DNA of 40,179 nucleotides from a virus, in the IMG/VR virus record IMGVR_UViG_3300037674_000070, positions 1-40,179 of that record. One strand, written 5' to 3'. This document shows, piece after piece, positions 24,075 through 33,686 of the stretch (its first letter is position 1; each line of letters begins with the position of its first letter). The notes beneath the pieces are model-generated. The model was not told the DNA's origin. It did not search any database and saw only the letters and a program-made list of their open reading frames with translations. A program made the translations under genes and the position numbers.

Positions 24075-24623
24075 ATGGCAACTGTAGAAGAAGATTTTTA
24101 CAAAATAGGAACATCTTTTAAAAGACCAGTAGCAGGGGAATCTTTAACAAGAAGTCCTGAGAATCAATATTCCTGGGAACAACCTCCTGTTATAACTGAC
24201 CCTGTTGAAGCATCTAGATTTTTCTTTTCTAAGTTACTAGAGCCTCAAGTCTATAACTCTGTGCTTGACTCTGTAGAAGAGGGAACTCCATTAATGGATA
24301 TAGCACAAGTGTTTATGTATCAGGCTTTTACTGAAGGTCTTATTAATCCTGACTTAATGATGACAATGGTAGAACAGGTTGTCTACATGATTGCAGCATT
24401 AGCAGAAAGACAGGGGTTAGATTTTGTTATCCAGAGAGATGATGAAGAAGACATAGAAGAAGAAATGATGACAACAGAACAAATGTCTCAAAACATTCCT
24501 GAAGAAATTACAGAACAACTAGAAGAGGCAGAGTTACCAGAAAGAACTTCTTTATTAGCTGATCCTAGACAAGATGTTCCTGAGGTAGAACAACAACCTC
24601 CTTCTTTATTAGGAGCAAGATAA
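24075..24623 (+). CDS. Conserved marine-phage structural-type protein, 182 aa
   Basis: The N-terminus (FKRPVAGESLTRSPENQYSW) and the helix EASRFFFSKLLEPQVYNSVLD, then LMDIAQVFMYQAFTEGLINPDL and VYMIAALAERQGLDFVI, form a pattern I recall from large marine phages without a firm function. The C-terminal 50 residues are very acidic (DDEEDIEEEMM) and end PPSLLGAR, similar to the PSLLGGN end of the protein at 7582-8250. No membrane segment or Cys. The next gene starts directly at its stop (TAAATGG). A small partner of the giant internal proteins is a reasonable guess from location. Confidence 0.7.
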   Translation: MATVEEDFYKIGTSFKRPVAGESLTRSPENQYSWEQPPVITDPVEASRFFFSKLLEPQVYNSVLDSVEEGTPLMDIAQVFMYQAFTEGLINPDLMMTMVEQVVYMIAALAERQGLDFVIQRDDEEDIEEEMMTTEQMSQNIPEEITEQLEEAELPERTSLLADPRQDVPEVEQQPPSLLGAR

Positions 24624-26504
24624 ATGGCAGAAGGAATATATTCGCTATTAGGTAGAGCCACTACTTCTGATTATAAACGCAGAAAAGATGAAGAACGTAA
24701 GTTTAGAAAAGATCTAAGAAGAGATCAAATGAAAGCTATGTTGCTCAATCCTCTTATAGGTGCAGCAGCAAGTACAGGAATGCAAGCGATTACAGATGTT
24801 TTAGGAGATCGTTTTCTTAGTGATAAAGGACAGAATTTTTTAAATACTGAACAAGGTAGAACACTAGGAACTCAACTAAGAAGTATTGATCAACAGAAAA
24901 AACAAATACAAAGTGAATTAGATTTTTACAATACTCCTGATGCCAGCACAAAAATGGCTGACATAATTTATAAAGAACAAATTGCTAAATTAGGAAAACT
25001 TACTGATGTAGAACAAGGGCAAGTTAAAAGTTTAATTTATGAAGATAAAGATTTAATTACTAATGAATTAAATTCATATCGAACAGCTCTTAAAAATCAA
25101 TTAAACCTTTTAGATACTTCTCCTAGTCCAGAACAAATTGCTTCTAGATTAAAAGATACTAGGTTTTATTATGGAAAAAATAAACTACAAAAACTTTTTT
25201 CAACTGGCTTTAATAAGCTACTTGGAAAAGATATGGAGGAAATTAAACAAAAATCTAGAAATTTTTTAATTACAGGTTCAGAAGATCCTGAGTATAAAAG
25301 TCTTATATTTGAGTTTATGAATGATAGTAAGGCTTTTCGAGCATTAGAAGATGCGTCTGATCAAATCATTACAGGCGATGAAACTTTTGTAAAAAACTTT
25401 ATAGAGAAAATAAAAACAGATCCAGATAGTAGAGAGCTTTATGAAGCTATTCAGGCTAGAAAAGGGCAAGATGCAGATCAAGCCCTTACAGGTCATGCGT
25501 TTTTTCTTGGATTACAACAAAACATAAGTAAAAGTCAACAACAAGCAGAGAAAACTAATACTGTTAATCCTTTAGCAGAGACTTTGGTATATAAGGCTTA
25601 TACTGCTCCAGAAGCTAAAACATTTATAGAGAATAACGATGTTGCAGGATTTAAAATTTTTGTTTTAAAAAATTATTTTCAAGGGCCGAATAAAGATCAA
25701 ACTTTTGATGATTTTAAAAAATCTTCTAGAGCAAGTAGTTTAATTATTAATCAAGCTGAAGAAGAATTAGGAGTCTTACTTAGGAATATTAATCCTGCTA
25801 TAGCTGCTAAAACAACAGGAGAAGTAAAATATATGGATCGCCTTGTTGAAGGAGCATTTTTAGATGCAGAAAAAGCCATATATATATTAGGTTATGAAAG
25901 TCCTGAATTAGGTAATTTTACTACTACAGAGGTAAGGCAAGGAATTAGGAAGTATGTTGCTTCAAGACTTACAGATCCTGTTGTAAATAAAGATAATGAA
26001 TATAGACCTGTTACTCTAAAAGAATTAACTAATGAAGAAAATGCTCAACTGTTAAAAGATTCAATAGCTAGTGTAAGAAAAGATGCTCAGTTAGTCCAAC
26101 GAAACGAAGAAATATCAAAAGAGACTTATGACAAGCTTGAGTTTAATATAAATCAAATTATAGAAAATGTATCAGATGATTCAACTATTGATGCTACTCA
26201 AAAACATAAAATTGCATCTGATAGGCTTAAAACATTTGTTGATAATTTTGGGAATCAAAAATTTAATTCTGAATATGAAGATATTTTTAATGATGAAGTT
26301 ATAAAAGTGCAGAGTTTAATTGATAGTGCGTTCCCAGAGAGACCACCAATAAGAACATCAAGAAAACCTGTAACGGAACCTACTATTCGTGATCCTTTTA
26401 AAGTATTAGGAGAGTATGTTTCAAGTTTAATGGATAGAGAAACAGTATCGCCTAATCCTTTAGGAAGAAGAAGTATTCTTTCTAATCCTGATGATGATCT
26501 TTAA
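24624..26504 (+). CDS. Probable internal virion protein, 626 aa
   Basis: The N-terminus is short and hydrophobic-then-charged (GIYSLLGRATTSDYKRRKDE), with LNPLIGAAASTGMQAITDVLG (about 39-59) as a possible membrane-touching helix. The rest is helical, Lys/Asp/Glu/Gln-rich soluble sequence with no known motif. It begins at the stop of the previous gene and ends two bases before the 1849-aa gene. The position, size and lack of enzymes fit an internal or ejection protein. Arg/Lys-rich pieces near the N-terminus could contact DNA. The family is not recognised. Confidence 0.65.
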   Translation: MAEGIYSLLGRATTSDYKRRKDEERKFRKDLRRDQMKAMLLNPLIGAAASTGMQAITDVLGDRFLSDKGQNFLNTEQGRTLGTQLRSIDQQKKQIQSELDFYNTPDASTKMADIIYKEQIAKLGKLTDVEQGQVKSLIYEDKDLITNELNSYRTALKNQLNLLDTSPSPEQIASRLKDTRFYYGKNKLQKLFSTGFNKLLGKDMEEIKQKSRNFLITGSEDPEYKSLIFEFMNDSKAFRALEDASDQIITGDETFVKNFIEKIKTDPDSRELYEAIQARKGQDADQALTGHAFFLGLQQNISKSQQQAEKTNTVNPLAETLVYKAYTAPEAKTFIENNDVAGFKIFVLKNYFQGPNKDQTFDDFKKSSRASSLIINQAEEELGVLLRNINPAIAAKTTGEVKYMDRLVEGAFLDAEKAIYILGYESPELGNFTTTEVRQGIRKYVASRLTDPVVNKDNEYRPVTLKELTNEENAQLLKDSIASVRKDAQLVQRNEEISKETYDKLEFNINQIIENVSDDSTIDATQKHKIASDRLKTFVDNFGNQKFNSEYEDIFNDEVIKVQSLIDSAFPERPPIRTSRKPVTEPTIRDPFKVLGEYVSSLMDRETVSPNPLGRRSILSNPDDDL

Positions 26505-26506
26505 TC

Positions 26507-29500
26507 ATGGCTACTAAAACAGACCAAGCTTTTCAAAATCCACTTTATTTTGAAGATAAAAAATATTTAGATAATCTAGATAAAATCTTTGAAGCTCCTG
26601 AAACTAAAGCATTTTCTCCAGAAGATGCGCCTACTTCTAGACAACTTTCCTATGGGTTTAGTCAAGGAACTATGTCTTTAGGTAATTTAGGTAGAGTAAT
26701 TAAATCTGGATATGATGCATTAACTAAACCAGGAGACTTTGAACTACACTCCAAACTTAATGAAATAGGAAGACAGTTTGATATAAAAGAAGAGTATCCA
26801 GAATTTGCTGGTATAACTCCTGATAAATATACAACTGCAATGACTGTAGGTGAAGTCAGTAATTATGTATTAGATCCTGTCAACATTGCGTATGCTTTTT
26901 TGCCAGGAGGCATGGCAGCAAGAGCTGGTCAATTTGCAGCCTACGAAGGAGGTCTGGAAACACTACGTCAAACAGCCACTGAAGGTAAAATAACTGACCC
27001 TACTGCTATTGGAGTTACTGCTGCTATTGGTGGTGCAGCATCTTTAGGAATAGATGCAGCGTTAAGAGGATTTTCTAAAGAAGCTAAAGAATTAATTGAA
27101 GAAACTTCAGAAAATGTTGTAAAAACAGAAACATCTGTCGGTACTAAAGTAGACACAGTTACAACTCCTAAAGAAAATTTAGCTCCTGTAGTTACACAAG
27201 CTGATCATGTAAGAGCTTGGTGGAGAAAATCATTACAAGGACAACCAACAGAACTTTCTCAACTTAGACAACGTGCTATAGATGGAGAAAATATCCCACA
27301 AGCAGATTTTGTTAGAGCATTTTGGAGAGCATCAGGAGCTGAAAAAGGAAAGATAAATGCAGATCCTGTGTTATCTACAGTAGAAGTAAAAACAATTCAA
27401 GAATCAGTAGCATCATTAGAAAAGTCAGCAAAAAAACTTTCTTTTGATGAGTTAGGTTATCAAGACAGATTAATTCAAGTATCAAAAGTAGATAATATTC
27501 TTAAAACTTTAGAAAAAAGATTAACTAACCCTAAATATAATAAAACTAAAGTACAGGCTAGAATAACTGAATTAAATCAATATAAGAAAAAACTTGTAAC
27601 TAATATAGATCAAGATGGAATGTCTTTAGTTACATCTAAATCTGATGCTATTTTTGACACCATAGAAGACTTAGCTTCTAAAAATAAACTATCCACAAAT
27701 ATTTTTGCATCGTTGATGGCAGAAGCTGTAAGACCATTAGTAGGTGCAGCAGGGGGCGGTGTAATAGGAAATATGTTTGATGATGATAGTGATCATAATT
27801 GGATGTATTGGGGATTACTTGGAGGGGCAGGATTTGGACATTTAAGCAGAAGATTAAATAAATCAGCAGCTCTAACTGATGTTCAAAAGGCTAATGGTGA
27901 TTTAGTTATTAATGAAGCGTATCACTCATTAGCTGGTAGAGCGATGGCTAAGTTAAAGATTATGACTTCTTCTACTAACGCAACTAAAATGGATGCTGCT
28001 GGAGGCTGGGCTAAAGTAATAGGTAATAAATTATTTAGTCGCATAGGAACAGGAGATGCTTATTCTCTTGAAGCCAAAGTACAAAGATTACATTCTGATT
28101 TTTTTGAAAGATTAAATTCTGTTGTTACATTGCCTGAAGCTAAAAATATTTTAGAACAAGTAGGCACTATAACAGAAAAAAGTATGTTACAGCTTAATGA
28201 AGCTAATAGAACAGTTAATACTGTAGCTGGTGAAGTAATGAGAGGATTTACAGATATAAATTCTCTTAAAGCTGGTTATAAAGGAATAGCAGGAGATTTA
28301 GCTCCTTTAACAAATAATCAATTAATAACTGTTAAAGAAGCAGTTTCTGGTTACAAAGAACAATTAAAGTATGTTAAAGGATTAGTCGAAGATGCAGGTA
28401 TTTCTTTTAAAGATTTAGGAGAAGATTATGGTCTTCCTCAACTGTGGAATATAGCAAAGGCAGATGCAGATTATTTTAGTTTTGTTAAAGATTTAGAAAC
28501 AGCCATTGATATACAGAAAAGAAATGGAGGCAAAAATCTTAATGCAGACAACTTTGCTACTAATGTAACAACTAAACCTGCTTTTAGAGACACAGTTCAA
28601 TCTAGAAGAAGTGATTTTTTTGATCGTGATCCTGAAACAGGACTAACAACATTTAGAAAAGAAGCTGTTTATTTTGAAAATACACGACAATTAACTGATA
28701 AAGCGGCTGTTAAGTTTTTAGCTGAGAAAGGCTGGTTAAAATTAGATGCTCAAGAAGTATTAACTGAGTATGGATTACAAACAATTAAAGTAGCAGAGTT
28801 TGCTAAAACATTTGGACCTAATGGAGAAGTTATTAATCTTGCTTTTAATAGGACTAGAGATGCTTTTAAAAAATCTGCTGTTAATTTAAATCCAAAAGAA
28901 GCTCAAAAGATAGCCTCTGAAAGAGAAAATTATGAAAATTTAATAGTAAATGGAATAGAAGCTTTTTGGGGAAGATATGGTAGACCTCTACAAGGAGAAG
29001 TAGGGCAAACAGCTACAACTGCTGTAAGAACACTTCAAGCATTAGCTAATATGAAGTATCTAACAACTGTTGCTATTGCTAACCTTCCTGATTTATTACA
29101 GCCTTTTATTAATAGTAGTTTTGGTACAGCAGCTAAAGTTGCATTGCAAAAACCTTCAAAAAGTTTTGCAAAGCAAGGAAACTTTAAATATGACAATACT
29201 TGGGAAAGAGAGTTAATGAATTTTACTTCTGGAGGAATGATTGAATCCAGAGGACAAGCATTTTTAGCTAATACTCAAGATATTTATTTTAAATTAGTAG
29301 GTTTAAAAAAAGTTACAAATGTAGCTAGAAATTTTGCTTATGATGTAGGTGTTAATAGAGCCTACAACTTAGCGAAAAAAACTAAACTTAGTAATTCTGA
29401 GCTAAAAGAATTAAAAACAATGGGATTAACTAAGGATAATTTAAAAGTTATTGGAAAACATAAAACTGTAGATGAAGCTTTTGGAGATACTGCAGGAGCG

Positions 29501-32056
29501 AATGTTTTTTTAGATATAGCAGGAAGACAGTCTGCAGATAGAGATGCAATTATACCTTTAATGGGGAATAGATTGTTATTCACTCAACACCACAATCCTT
29601 TTATTAGATCAATGGGTCAATTTTTATCATGGACTATGGGTAAGTCTGCTCAATTAAATAGATTGTTAATTAGAGTAGAAGATGGAGATGCAAGACTAGC
29701 GTTAAAAATGTTAGCTGCTGTTCCTATTTATGCAGGACTTAGAGAAATGAAAGGATTTGTTAATCCTAGTGCTAAAGAAGATCCTTATGAAGATGAAGAT
29801 TATATTGATAAAGCTTTTAGAGGATTAAAAATATCAGGCCAAGTTAATAATTGGGCTGTAGATAAAATAGCTGAAACAATTAAATATAACATTTCATCTA
29901 GAGATAATTTTACTGGTGGATTTTCACCAGCAATGGGATACATGGAAGAATCTATTAAAGCTATAGCCAGTGCTTTAGGTGAAGAAGACTTTGAAGATGC
30001 TGCTAAGAAAATAGGTGAGACTGTTCCTATAGTCTCTCAAGCTATAGATGTAGCAGAAAAGTATGCAGTAGGTGGTGAAGTAGATGTACCTAGAGCAGCA
30101 CCAGAGCCTGATGAAAGAATAGATAAGATGACAGGCTTACCTTACAACATCCAGGCAGGTATCCCTTTTAGAGATGAAGAAGACCCTATTAAAAGACTAG
30201 GACTTGCAGGTGGAGGCATAACTTCTGATCCTTTACAAAGGTTAAAGTTTGGATTAGGCGGTGGTGTCTATAAACTAGGCAAAGCTTTATTGAAAGCTTC
30301 AGGAGATGAAGCAGTAGGTGCATTTGAAAGTACAGCGGCTAAGAATCTAGCTAATGCTACCCCTGATGGAAGTGTAGATGATGTAGCTAAAAGTTTAGAC
30401 GAAAATCTAACGACTGTTTCATTAGATCAGTTTAAAAAATTAAATAAAGGGCGTGACGCAACGATTGCTGAGAACATGGATGAGGCAGATATAGCTGCTT
30501 GGCAAGAAGCTAATAAACTTCCAGAAAGTAAAAGGCAAAAACAAGAGCCAGAAGTTATTGAATCCTTACAGAAAGTATTAGCAGGTAAAAAACCTATAAA
30601 AAAACATAATAAGTTAGTTGATGAGGAATTTCCTCCATTCTTGTATACAAAAGAAAATGCACCTGAGTTCCCCACATTAGTAGAGGTTAAAGGGGCTGTA
30701 GGTAAGAAAACTTTAACAGGTGGTAGAGGCATTATAGATGCTGATATTTCTGTAGATGAAGGGCGTAGAGTTTCTTCTAGGCTAGATATACCAGCGTATG
30801 ATCAAAGAGGTGTCTGGGCTGTAACTTTGCATGAGCCTGGGAAAGGGGGCAAGGCTTTTGCTTATGGACAATCTGCTATATTAAAAAATGTGGAGTTTAC
30901 TACTAATCCAAAAGATGCTTTAGATATTGCAATGGGACAAGCTAAAGGAACTATTGCTCGTATTGAGGGAAATTGGGTTAATCATAATCCTATAGAAACT
31001 TATAGAAGAACTCTGGATTTACTAGATAGTGATGAATGGGTTCAAGTAGGTATGAATCCTTATAAACATTCTTATTTTTATGACAAAGCAACTATGAAGC
31101 CCTTAAAGTCTGCCTCAGAAGTTATACAGGTTGGACCTTTAGTCCTTGCTAAAAAAGATAAAAATTTAATATATGCAAACGCTGATGATTTTAAAGTTGA
31201 TTTAAGTCCTCAAAGTATAAAAGGTAAGAAGAAACTTAGAGATCAAGAAATAAACATAGACAGTGTTTTTTTTATGGAAGGAGGCAAGGTACTTAAAGCC
31301 TTGGCAAGAAAAAAGTTAGCTACAGGAAGGGAAGTAGATCCTTCTATGTTTCGTGCTGATGGTTCTAGAAAATCTGCAATAGGATTTCTTGGGCAAATAA
31401 AGAATAAGATTACAGGGGGAACCATGACTGAGTTCTCTACTGATATGATGTATAAGGGTAAAAAAATTGAAATTCCTACGCTGGTTCCTACACAAAGTAA
31501 AGAAGCTATAGAGTATATGCAAAACATGGAGCCAGAAAAGGGGTGGAACATGGAAAACCCTATGGATAGACAAATAATAAATACGGCTCGTGAACACGCT
31601 AAAAGGCGGTTAGATCAAGGCAAGTTTCAATTTTATGTAGATGAAGAAGAACAAAGACTTAATAAAGCTGAAGGGAGTTCTATAAATCAAAGTAGTTTTA
31701 AAAACATAGCGTATGGGGAAATTTCTAAACTTATAGGATTTAAACCAAAACACTTAAAGTTTGCTATAGATTCTGATAAAGAATATAGCCTTGAATCTAG
31801 ACTGCGTGGTACAGGTGATTCTATTAGACACGTTATGTTAGGTGCTGCTGCATACTATTCGGATAATCCAAAATTGGCTAAAAAAGCTATAGATTTTAGA
31901 GATAAGTATTCTTTTGATGATAAAAGAGGTATACGAAAAGATATTGAAAATAATCAAATAGGTTATGATTTAGCTAAAGAATCTGACTCAATGGAAGAGG
32001 TATTAGAGAAAGCTTTATTTTTAAATGAAGCAGGGAAGCTTGGTAAATTTAAATAA
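26507..32056 (+). CDS. Giant polyvalent ejection-type virion protein, 1849 aa
   Basis: Visible parts: Gly/Ala-rich hydrophobic stretches near 125-190 and 400-430 (PLVGAAGGGVIGNMF) that could enter membranes; a long helical body (about 500-1150) with GIEAFWGRYGRPLQGEVGQT and LANMKYLTTVAIANLPDLLQ, which I recall from large polyvalent phage proteins; PEPDERIDKMTGLPYNIQAG near 1199; a domain with WAVTLHEPG and NPYKHSYFYD (about 1430-1570); EIPTLVPTQSKEAIEYM with NTAREHAKRRLDQGKF (about 1650-1700), known at the ends of other phage virion proteins; and a last segment with SIRHVMLGAAAYY and DIENNQIGYDLAKE (about 1770-1825). Such mosaic proteins are packaged and injected. No active site is certain. 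The lysozyme starts on its stop codon. Confidence 0.8.
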   Translation: MATKTDQAFQNPLYFEDKKYLDNLDKIFEAPETKAFSPEDAPTSRQLSYGFSQGTMSLGNLGRVIKSGYDALTKPGDFELHSKLNEIGRQFDIKEEYPEFAGITPDKYTTAMTVGEVSNYVLDPVNIAYAFLPGGMAARAGQFAAYEGGLETLRQTATEGKITDPTAIGVTAAIGGAASLGIDAALRGFSKEAKELIEETSENVVKTETSVGTKVDTVTTPKENLAPVVTQADHVRAWWRKSLQGQPTELSQLRQRAIDGENIPQADFVRAFWRASGAEKGKINADPVLSTVEVKTIQESVASLEKSAKKLSFDELGYQDRLIQVSKVDNILKTLEKRLTNPKYNKTKVQARITELNQYKKKLVTNIDQDGMSLVTSKSDAIFDTIEDLASKNKLSTNIFASLMAEAVRPLVGAAGGGVIGNMFDDDSDHNWMYWGLLGGAGFGHLSRRLNKSAALTDVQKANGDLVINEAYHSLAGRAMAKLKIMTSSTNATKMDAAGGWAKVIGNKLFSRIGTGDAYSLEAKVQRLHSDFFERLNSVVTLPEAKNILEQVGTITEKSMLQLNEANRTVNTVAGEVMRGFTDINSLKAGYKGIAGDLAPLTNNQLITVKEAVSGYKEQLKYVKGLVEDAGISFKDLGEDYGLPQLWNIAKADADYFSFVKDLETAIDIQKRNGGKNLNADNFATNVTTKPAFRDTVQSRRSDFFDRDPETGLTTFRKEAVYFENTRQLTDKAAVKFLAEKGWLKLDAQEVLTEYGLQTIKVAEFAKTFGPNGEVINLAFNRTRDAFKKSAVNLNPKEAQKIASERENYENLIVNGIEAFWGRYGRPLQGEVGQTATTAVRTLQALANMKYLTTVAIANLPDLLQPFINSSFGTAAKVALQKPSKSFAKQGNFKYDNTWERELMNFTSGGMIESRGQAFLANTQDIYFKLVGLKKVTNVARNFAYDVGVNRAYNLAKKTKLSNSELKELKTMGLTKDNLKVIGKHKTVDEAFGDTAGANVFLDIAGRQSADRDAIIPLMGNRLLFTQHHNPFIRSMGQFLSWTMGKSAQLNRLLIRVEDGDARLALKMLAAVPIYAGLREMKGFVNPSAKEDPYEDEDYIDKAFRGLKISGQVNNWAVDKIAETIKYNISSRDNFTGGFSPAMGYMEESIKAIASALGEEDFEDAAKKIGETVPIVSQAIDVAEKYAVGGEVDVPRAAPEPDERIDKMTGLPYNIQAGIPFRDEEDPIKRLGLAGGGITSDPLQRLKFGLGGGVYKLGKALLKASGDEAVGAFESTAAKNLANATPDGSVDDVAKSLDENLTTVSLDQFKKLNKGRDATIAENMDEADIAAWQEANKLPESKRQKQEPEVIESLQKVLAGKKPIKKHNKLVDEEFPPFLYTKENAPEFPTLVEVKGAVGKKTLTGGRGIIDADISVDEGRRVSSRLDIPAYDQRGVWAVTLHEPGKGGKAFAYGQSAILKNVEFTTNPKDALDIAMGQAKGTIARIEGNWVNHNPIETYRRTLDLLDSDEWVQVGMNPYKHSYFYDKATMKPLKSASEVIQVGPLVLAKKDKNLIYANADDFKVDLSPQSIKGKKKLRDQEINIDSVFFMEGGKVLKALARKKLATGREVDPSMFRADGSRKSAIGFLGQIKNKITGGTMTEFSTDMMYKGKKIEIPTLVPTQSKEAIEYMQNMEPEKGWNMENPMDRQIINTAREHAKRRLDQGKFQFYVDEEEQRLNKAEGSSINQSSFKNIAYGEISKLIGFKPKHLKFAIDSDKEYSLESRLRGTGDSIRHVMLGAAAYYSDNPKLAKKAIDFRDKYSFDDKRGIRKDIENNQIGYDLAKESDSMEEVLEKALFLNEAGKLGKFK

Positions 32057-32502
32057 TGAATAAACAAAACGTATTTGAACAACTAAAAATAGATGAAGGC
32101 ATTAAACATGAATGCTATCTATGTTCAGAAGGCGTACCTACCTTTGGTATAGGTCATAAGATATTAGAATCAGATCCTGAATATGGTAAGCCCCCAGGAA
32201 CAGAAGTAGATGAAGATAGAATATGGGAAGTCTTTGAGACTGATCTGGAAATATCTATTAATGAATGTGAAATAATGTTTGGTAAAAGTATCTGGAGTGG
32301 TTTCCCTGATGAAGTAAAAGAAGTCTGCGTAAACATGATGTTTAATCTTGGTAGGCCCAGGTATAGTGGATTTTCTAAACATATTGCTGCTTTACAATCT
32401 CATAACTGGACTTTAGCAGGGGCTGAAGCTAGAGATAGTAGATGGCATAGACAAGTAGGAGCTAGAGCTGAACGTCTTTGCCTAAGATTAGAAGCTCTAT
32501 AA
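32056..32502 (+). CDS. T4-type lysozyme endolysin (GH24), Cys for Asp
   Basis: The 148-aa protein hydrolyses peptidoglycan at the end of infection or at entry. It matches the GH24 pattern: KIDEG with catalytic Glu14, then Cys23 and Thr29 (Glu-x8-Cys-x5-Thr), and GVPTFGIGH. Further down are MMFNLGRPRYSGFSKHIAAL and DSRWHRQVGARAERL, typical of the family. In T4 the middle residue is Asp20; here it is Cys, a variant known in natural phage lysozymes and reported active in engineered T4. Length is near the T4 enzyme (164 aa). There is no signal peptide or signal-anchor, so release needs a holin or virion delivery. Its ATG overlaps the stop of the giant gene (TAATG). Confidence 0.93.
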   Translation: MNKQNVFEQLKIDEGIKHECYLCSEGVPTFGIGHKILESDPEYGKPPGTEVDEDRIWEVFETDLEISINECEIMFGKSIWSGFPDEVKEVCVNMMFNLGRPRYSGFSKHIAALQSHNWTLAGAEARDSRWHRQVGARAERLCLRLEAL

Positions 32503-32507
32503 TGTAA

Positions 32508-33059
32508 ATGTTTGCTGAACTTGCAGCAATCACCAGTGCTATATCTGCAATCAATAATACTATTTCCACCTTCAAGGAAGGTAAAGCTAATGCCCAGCAA
32601 GCTGCTTCTTTGTTGGGTAAGTTTGGCACGACTGCCCAAAAGCTGGATGATTGGGAAAAGAAGAAAAAACTTAAACGCCCTTTAACCCCTAAAGAGGCGA
32701 TGGATCTCTCTATAAAGCGTAGGGAAATCAAAAACATAGAAAGGAAAATTAAAGACCATCTTATGATGGCTGGCATGTCAGATGTCTGGAGAGATGCTGA
32801 ACGCATCCGACAGGAATCAGAAAGAGAGCACCTTCAGTATTTAAAAGATATCCATAAGAAGCGTAAAGAAAGAAATCGCAAGCTAAAAGAAAGAGCTACT
32901 GCTGCTTTCATTATTATTGCTTTGTTGTTTTTATGCTGGTCTGGATGGTTTCTTTACGGAGCCATAAAAGAATCAAGGATTGAAGCAGCTAAAGAACGTC
33001 TAGAACAGTTAAAAGAAAGACAACGCAACATAAGAAAATGCGGCAGACATAGATGTTGA
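32508..33059 (+). CDS. Charged protein with C-terminal membrane helix, 183 aa
   Basis: It starts six bases after the lysozyme stop. Residues 1-45 (AELAAITSAISAINNTIS, GKANAQQAASLLGKFG) are apolar and helical, then a strongly basic helical region (KLDDWEKKKKLKRPLTPKEA, REIKNIERKIKDH, KKRKERNRKLKER), then one membrane helix (about 131-153, AAFIIIALLFLCWSGWFLYG) and a charged tail ending CGRHRC. I recall the same KLDxWEKKxKxKxPLTPKEA pattern in marine phages, unassigned. The place next to lysozyme suggests a lysis regulator, a holin, or a membrane anchor. It could also be a virion protein. Its end overlaps the next gene by seven bases. Confidence 0.7.
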   Translation: MFAELAAITSAISAINNTISTFKEGKANAQQAASLLGKFGTTAQKLDDWEKKKKLKRPLTPKEAMDLSIKRREIKNIERKIKDHLMMAGMSDVWRDAERIRQESEREHLQYLKDIHKKRKERNRKLKERATAAFIIIALLFLCWSGWFLYGAIKESRIEAAKERLEQLKERQRNIRKCGRHRC

Positions 33060-33268
33060 TGGTATTTTTGTTAGTAGTGGTTGTAGATGGTGAAGTAGTG
33101 TCAGATAATGAGATGCTGTTTAGGGATGTATATAGGTGCAATGTATTTGCAAGTGCAATAGAGCAGGGCAAGTGGAGTCCTAATGATAGACCTTACTACC
33201 GCCAGAAAAATGTTACCGCATATTGTGTCCCTAAGAGAGTTTCTAAAAACCAGCCCCTCTACGAGTAG
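33053..33268 (+). CDS. Small secreted or membrane protein, 71 aa
   Basis: The protein opens with a hydrophobic strand or short signal-like segment (MLMVFLLVVVVDGEV) and continues with FRDVYRCNVFASAIEQGKW and KNVTAYCVPKRV. Two Cys (29 and 58 approximately) could form a disulfide if exported. I recall this layout (short hydrophobic start, two Cys, TAYCVP) in marine phages, function unknown. It starts within the end of the previous gene. Because it lies between lysozyme and spanin genes, a periplasmic lysis accessory is plausible. No ribosome site is clear. Confidence 0.65.
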   Translation: MLMVFLLVVVVDGEVVSDNEMLFRDVYRCNVFASAIEQGKWSPNDRPYYRQKNVTAYCVPKRVSKNQPLYE

Positions 33269-33278
33269 GAGTAGACAT

Positions 33279-33686
33279 ATGTGGCAACTAAGTGCAGGTC
33301 TTGGAATAGCTTTAGTAGTGGTATCAGGTGGTTTTAAATTATATTACGATAAAACTGAAGCTGAAAAAGAAACAATGGCAGCACAGTTAAGACAGTCTGC
33401 AGACAATCAGTTATTACTAGAGAACAGCATTAAGGGTCTTAATGATCAAGTGTTAAAGGCTGAAGAAGATAAAAAAATTACATTTCAAAAGATTAATCTA
33501 TTACAAGAGCAGAACCAGGAAGCTCTTGCAGAAGTTAATAACCTTAAAAGTAAATTTGATAAACACAATATGAATGTTCTTAGTTTAAGAAAGCCTAAAC
33601 TGATAGAGAACATTATTAACAAAGGAACTAAAGGGGTCTTGAATGAATTTGAAACTCTTACTAATCCTGTTAGTAGTATCCAGTAG
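33279..33686 (+). CDS. Inner-membrane spanin-like protein (Rz-type)
   Basis: I place the start at the ATG at 33279 (135 aa), with GGAG 10-14 bases upstream; a frame open farther upstream overlaps the previous gene and adds no recognisable sequence. An N-terminal membrane helix (QLSAGLGIALVVVSGGFKL) is followed by a long coiled coil (EAEKETMAAQLRQSADNQLL, KITFQKINLLQEQNQEAL) in the periplasm, the topology of an i-spanin. The C-terminal part (LIENIINKGTKGVLNEFETL) is the likely contact with the outer-membrane partner. Its last 44 bases overlap the lipoprotein gene in another frame, the arrangement used by many Rz/Rz1 pairs. Spanins fuse the two membranes in the last lysis step, so a Gram-negative host is implied. 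Confidence 0.82.
   Translation: MWQLSAGLGIALVVVSGGFKLYYDKTEAEKETMAAQLRQSADNQLLLENSIKGLNDQVLKAEEDKKITFQKINLLQEQNQEALAEVNNLKSKFDKHNMNVLSLRKPKLIENIINKGTKGVLNEFETLTNPVSSIQ

Noticed and set aside
32400-32806. Opposite-strand frames over the lysozyme end and next gene
   Set aside because: They lie within tightly packed plus-strand genes and show no domain or ribosome site.
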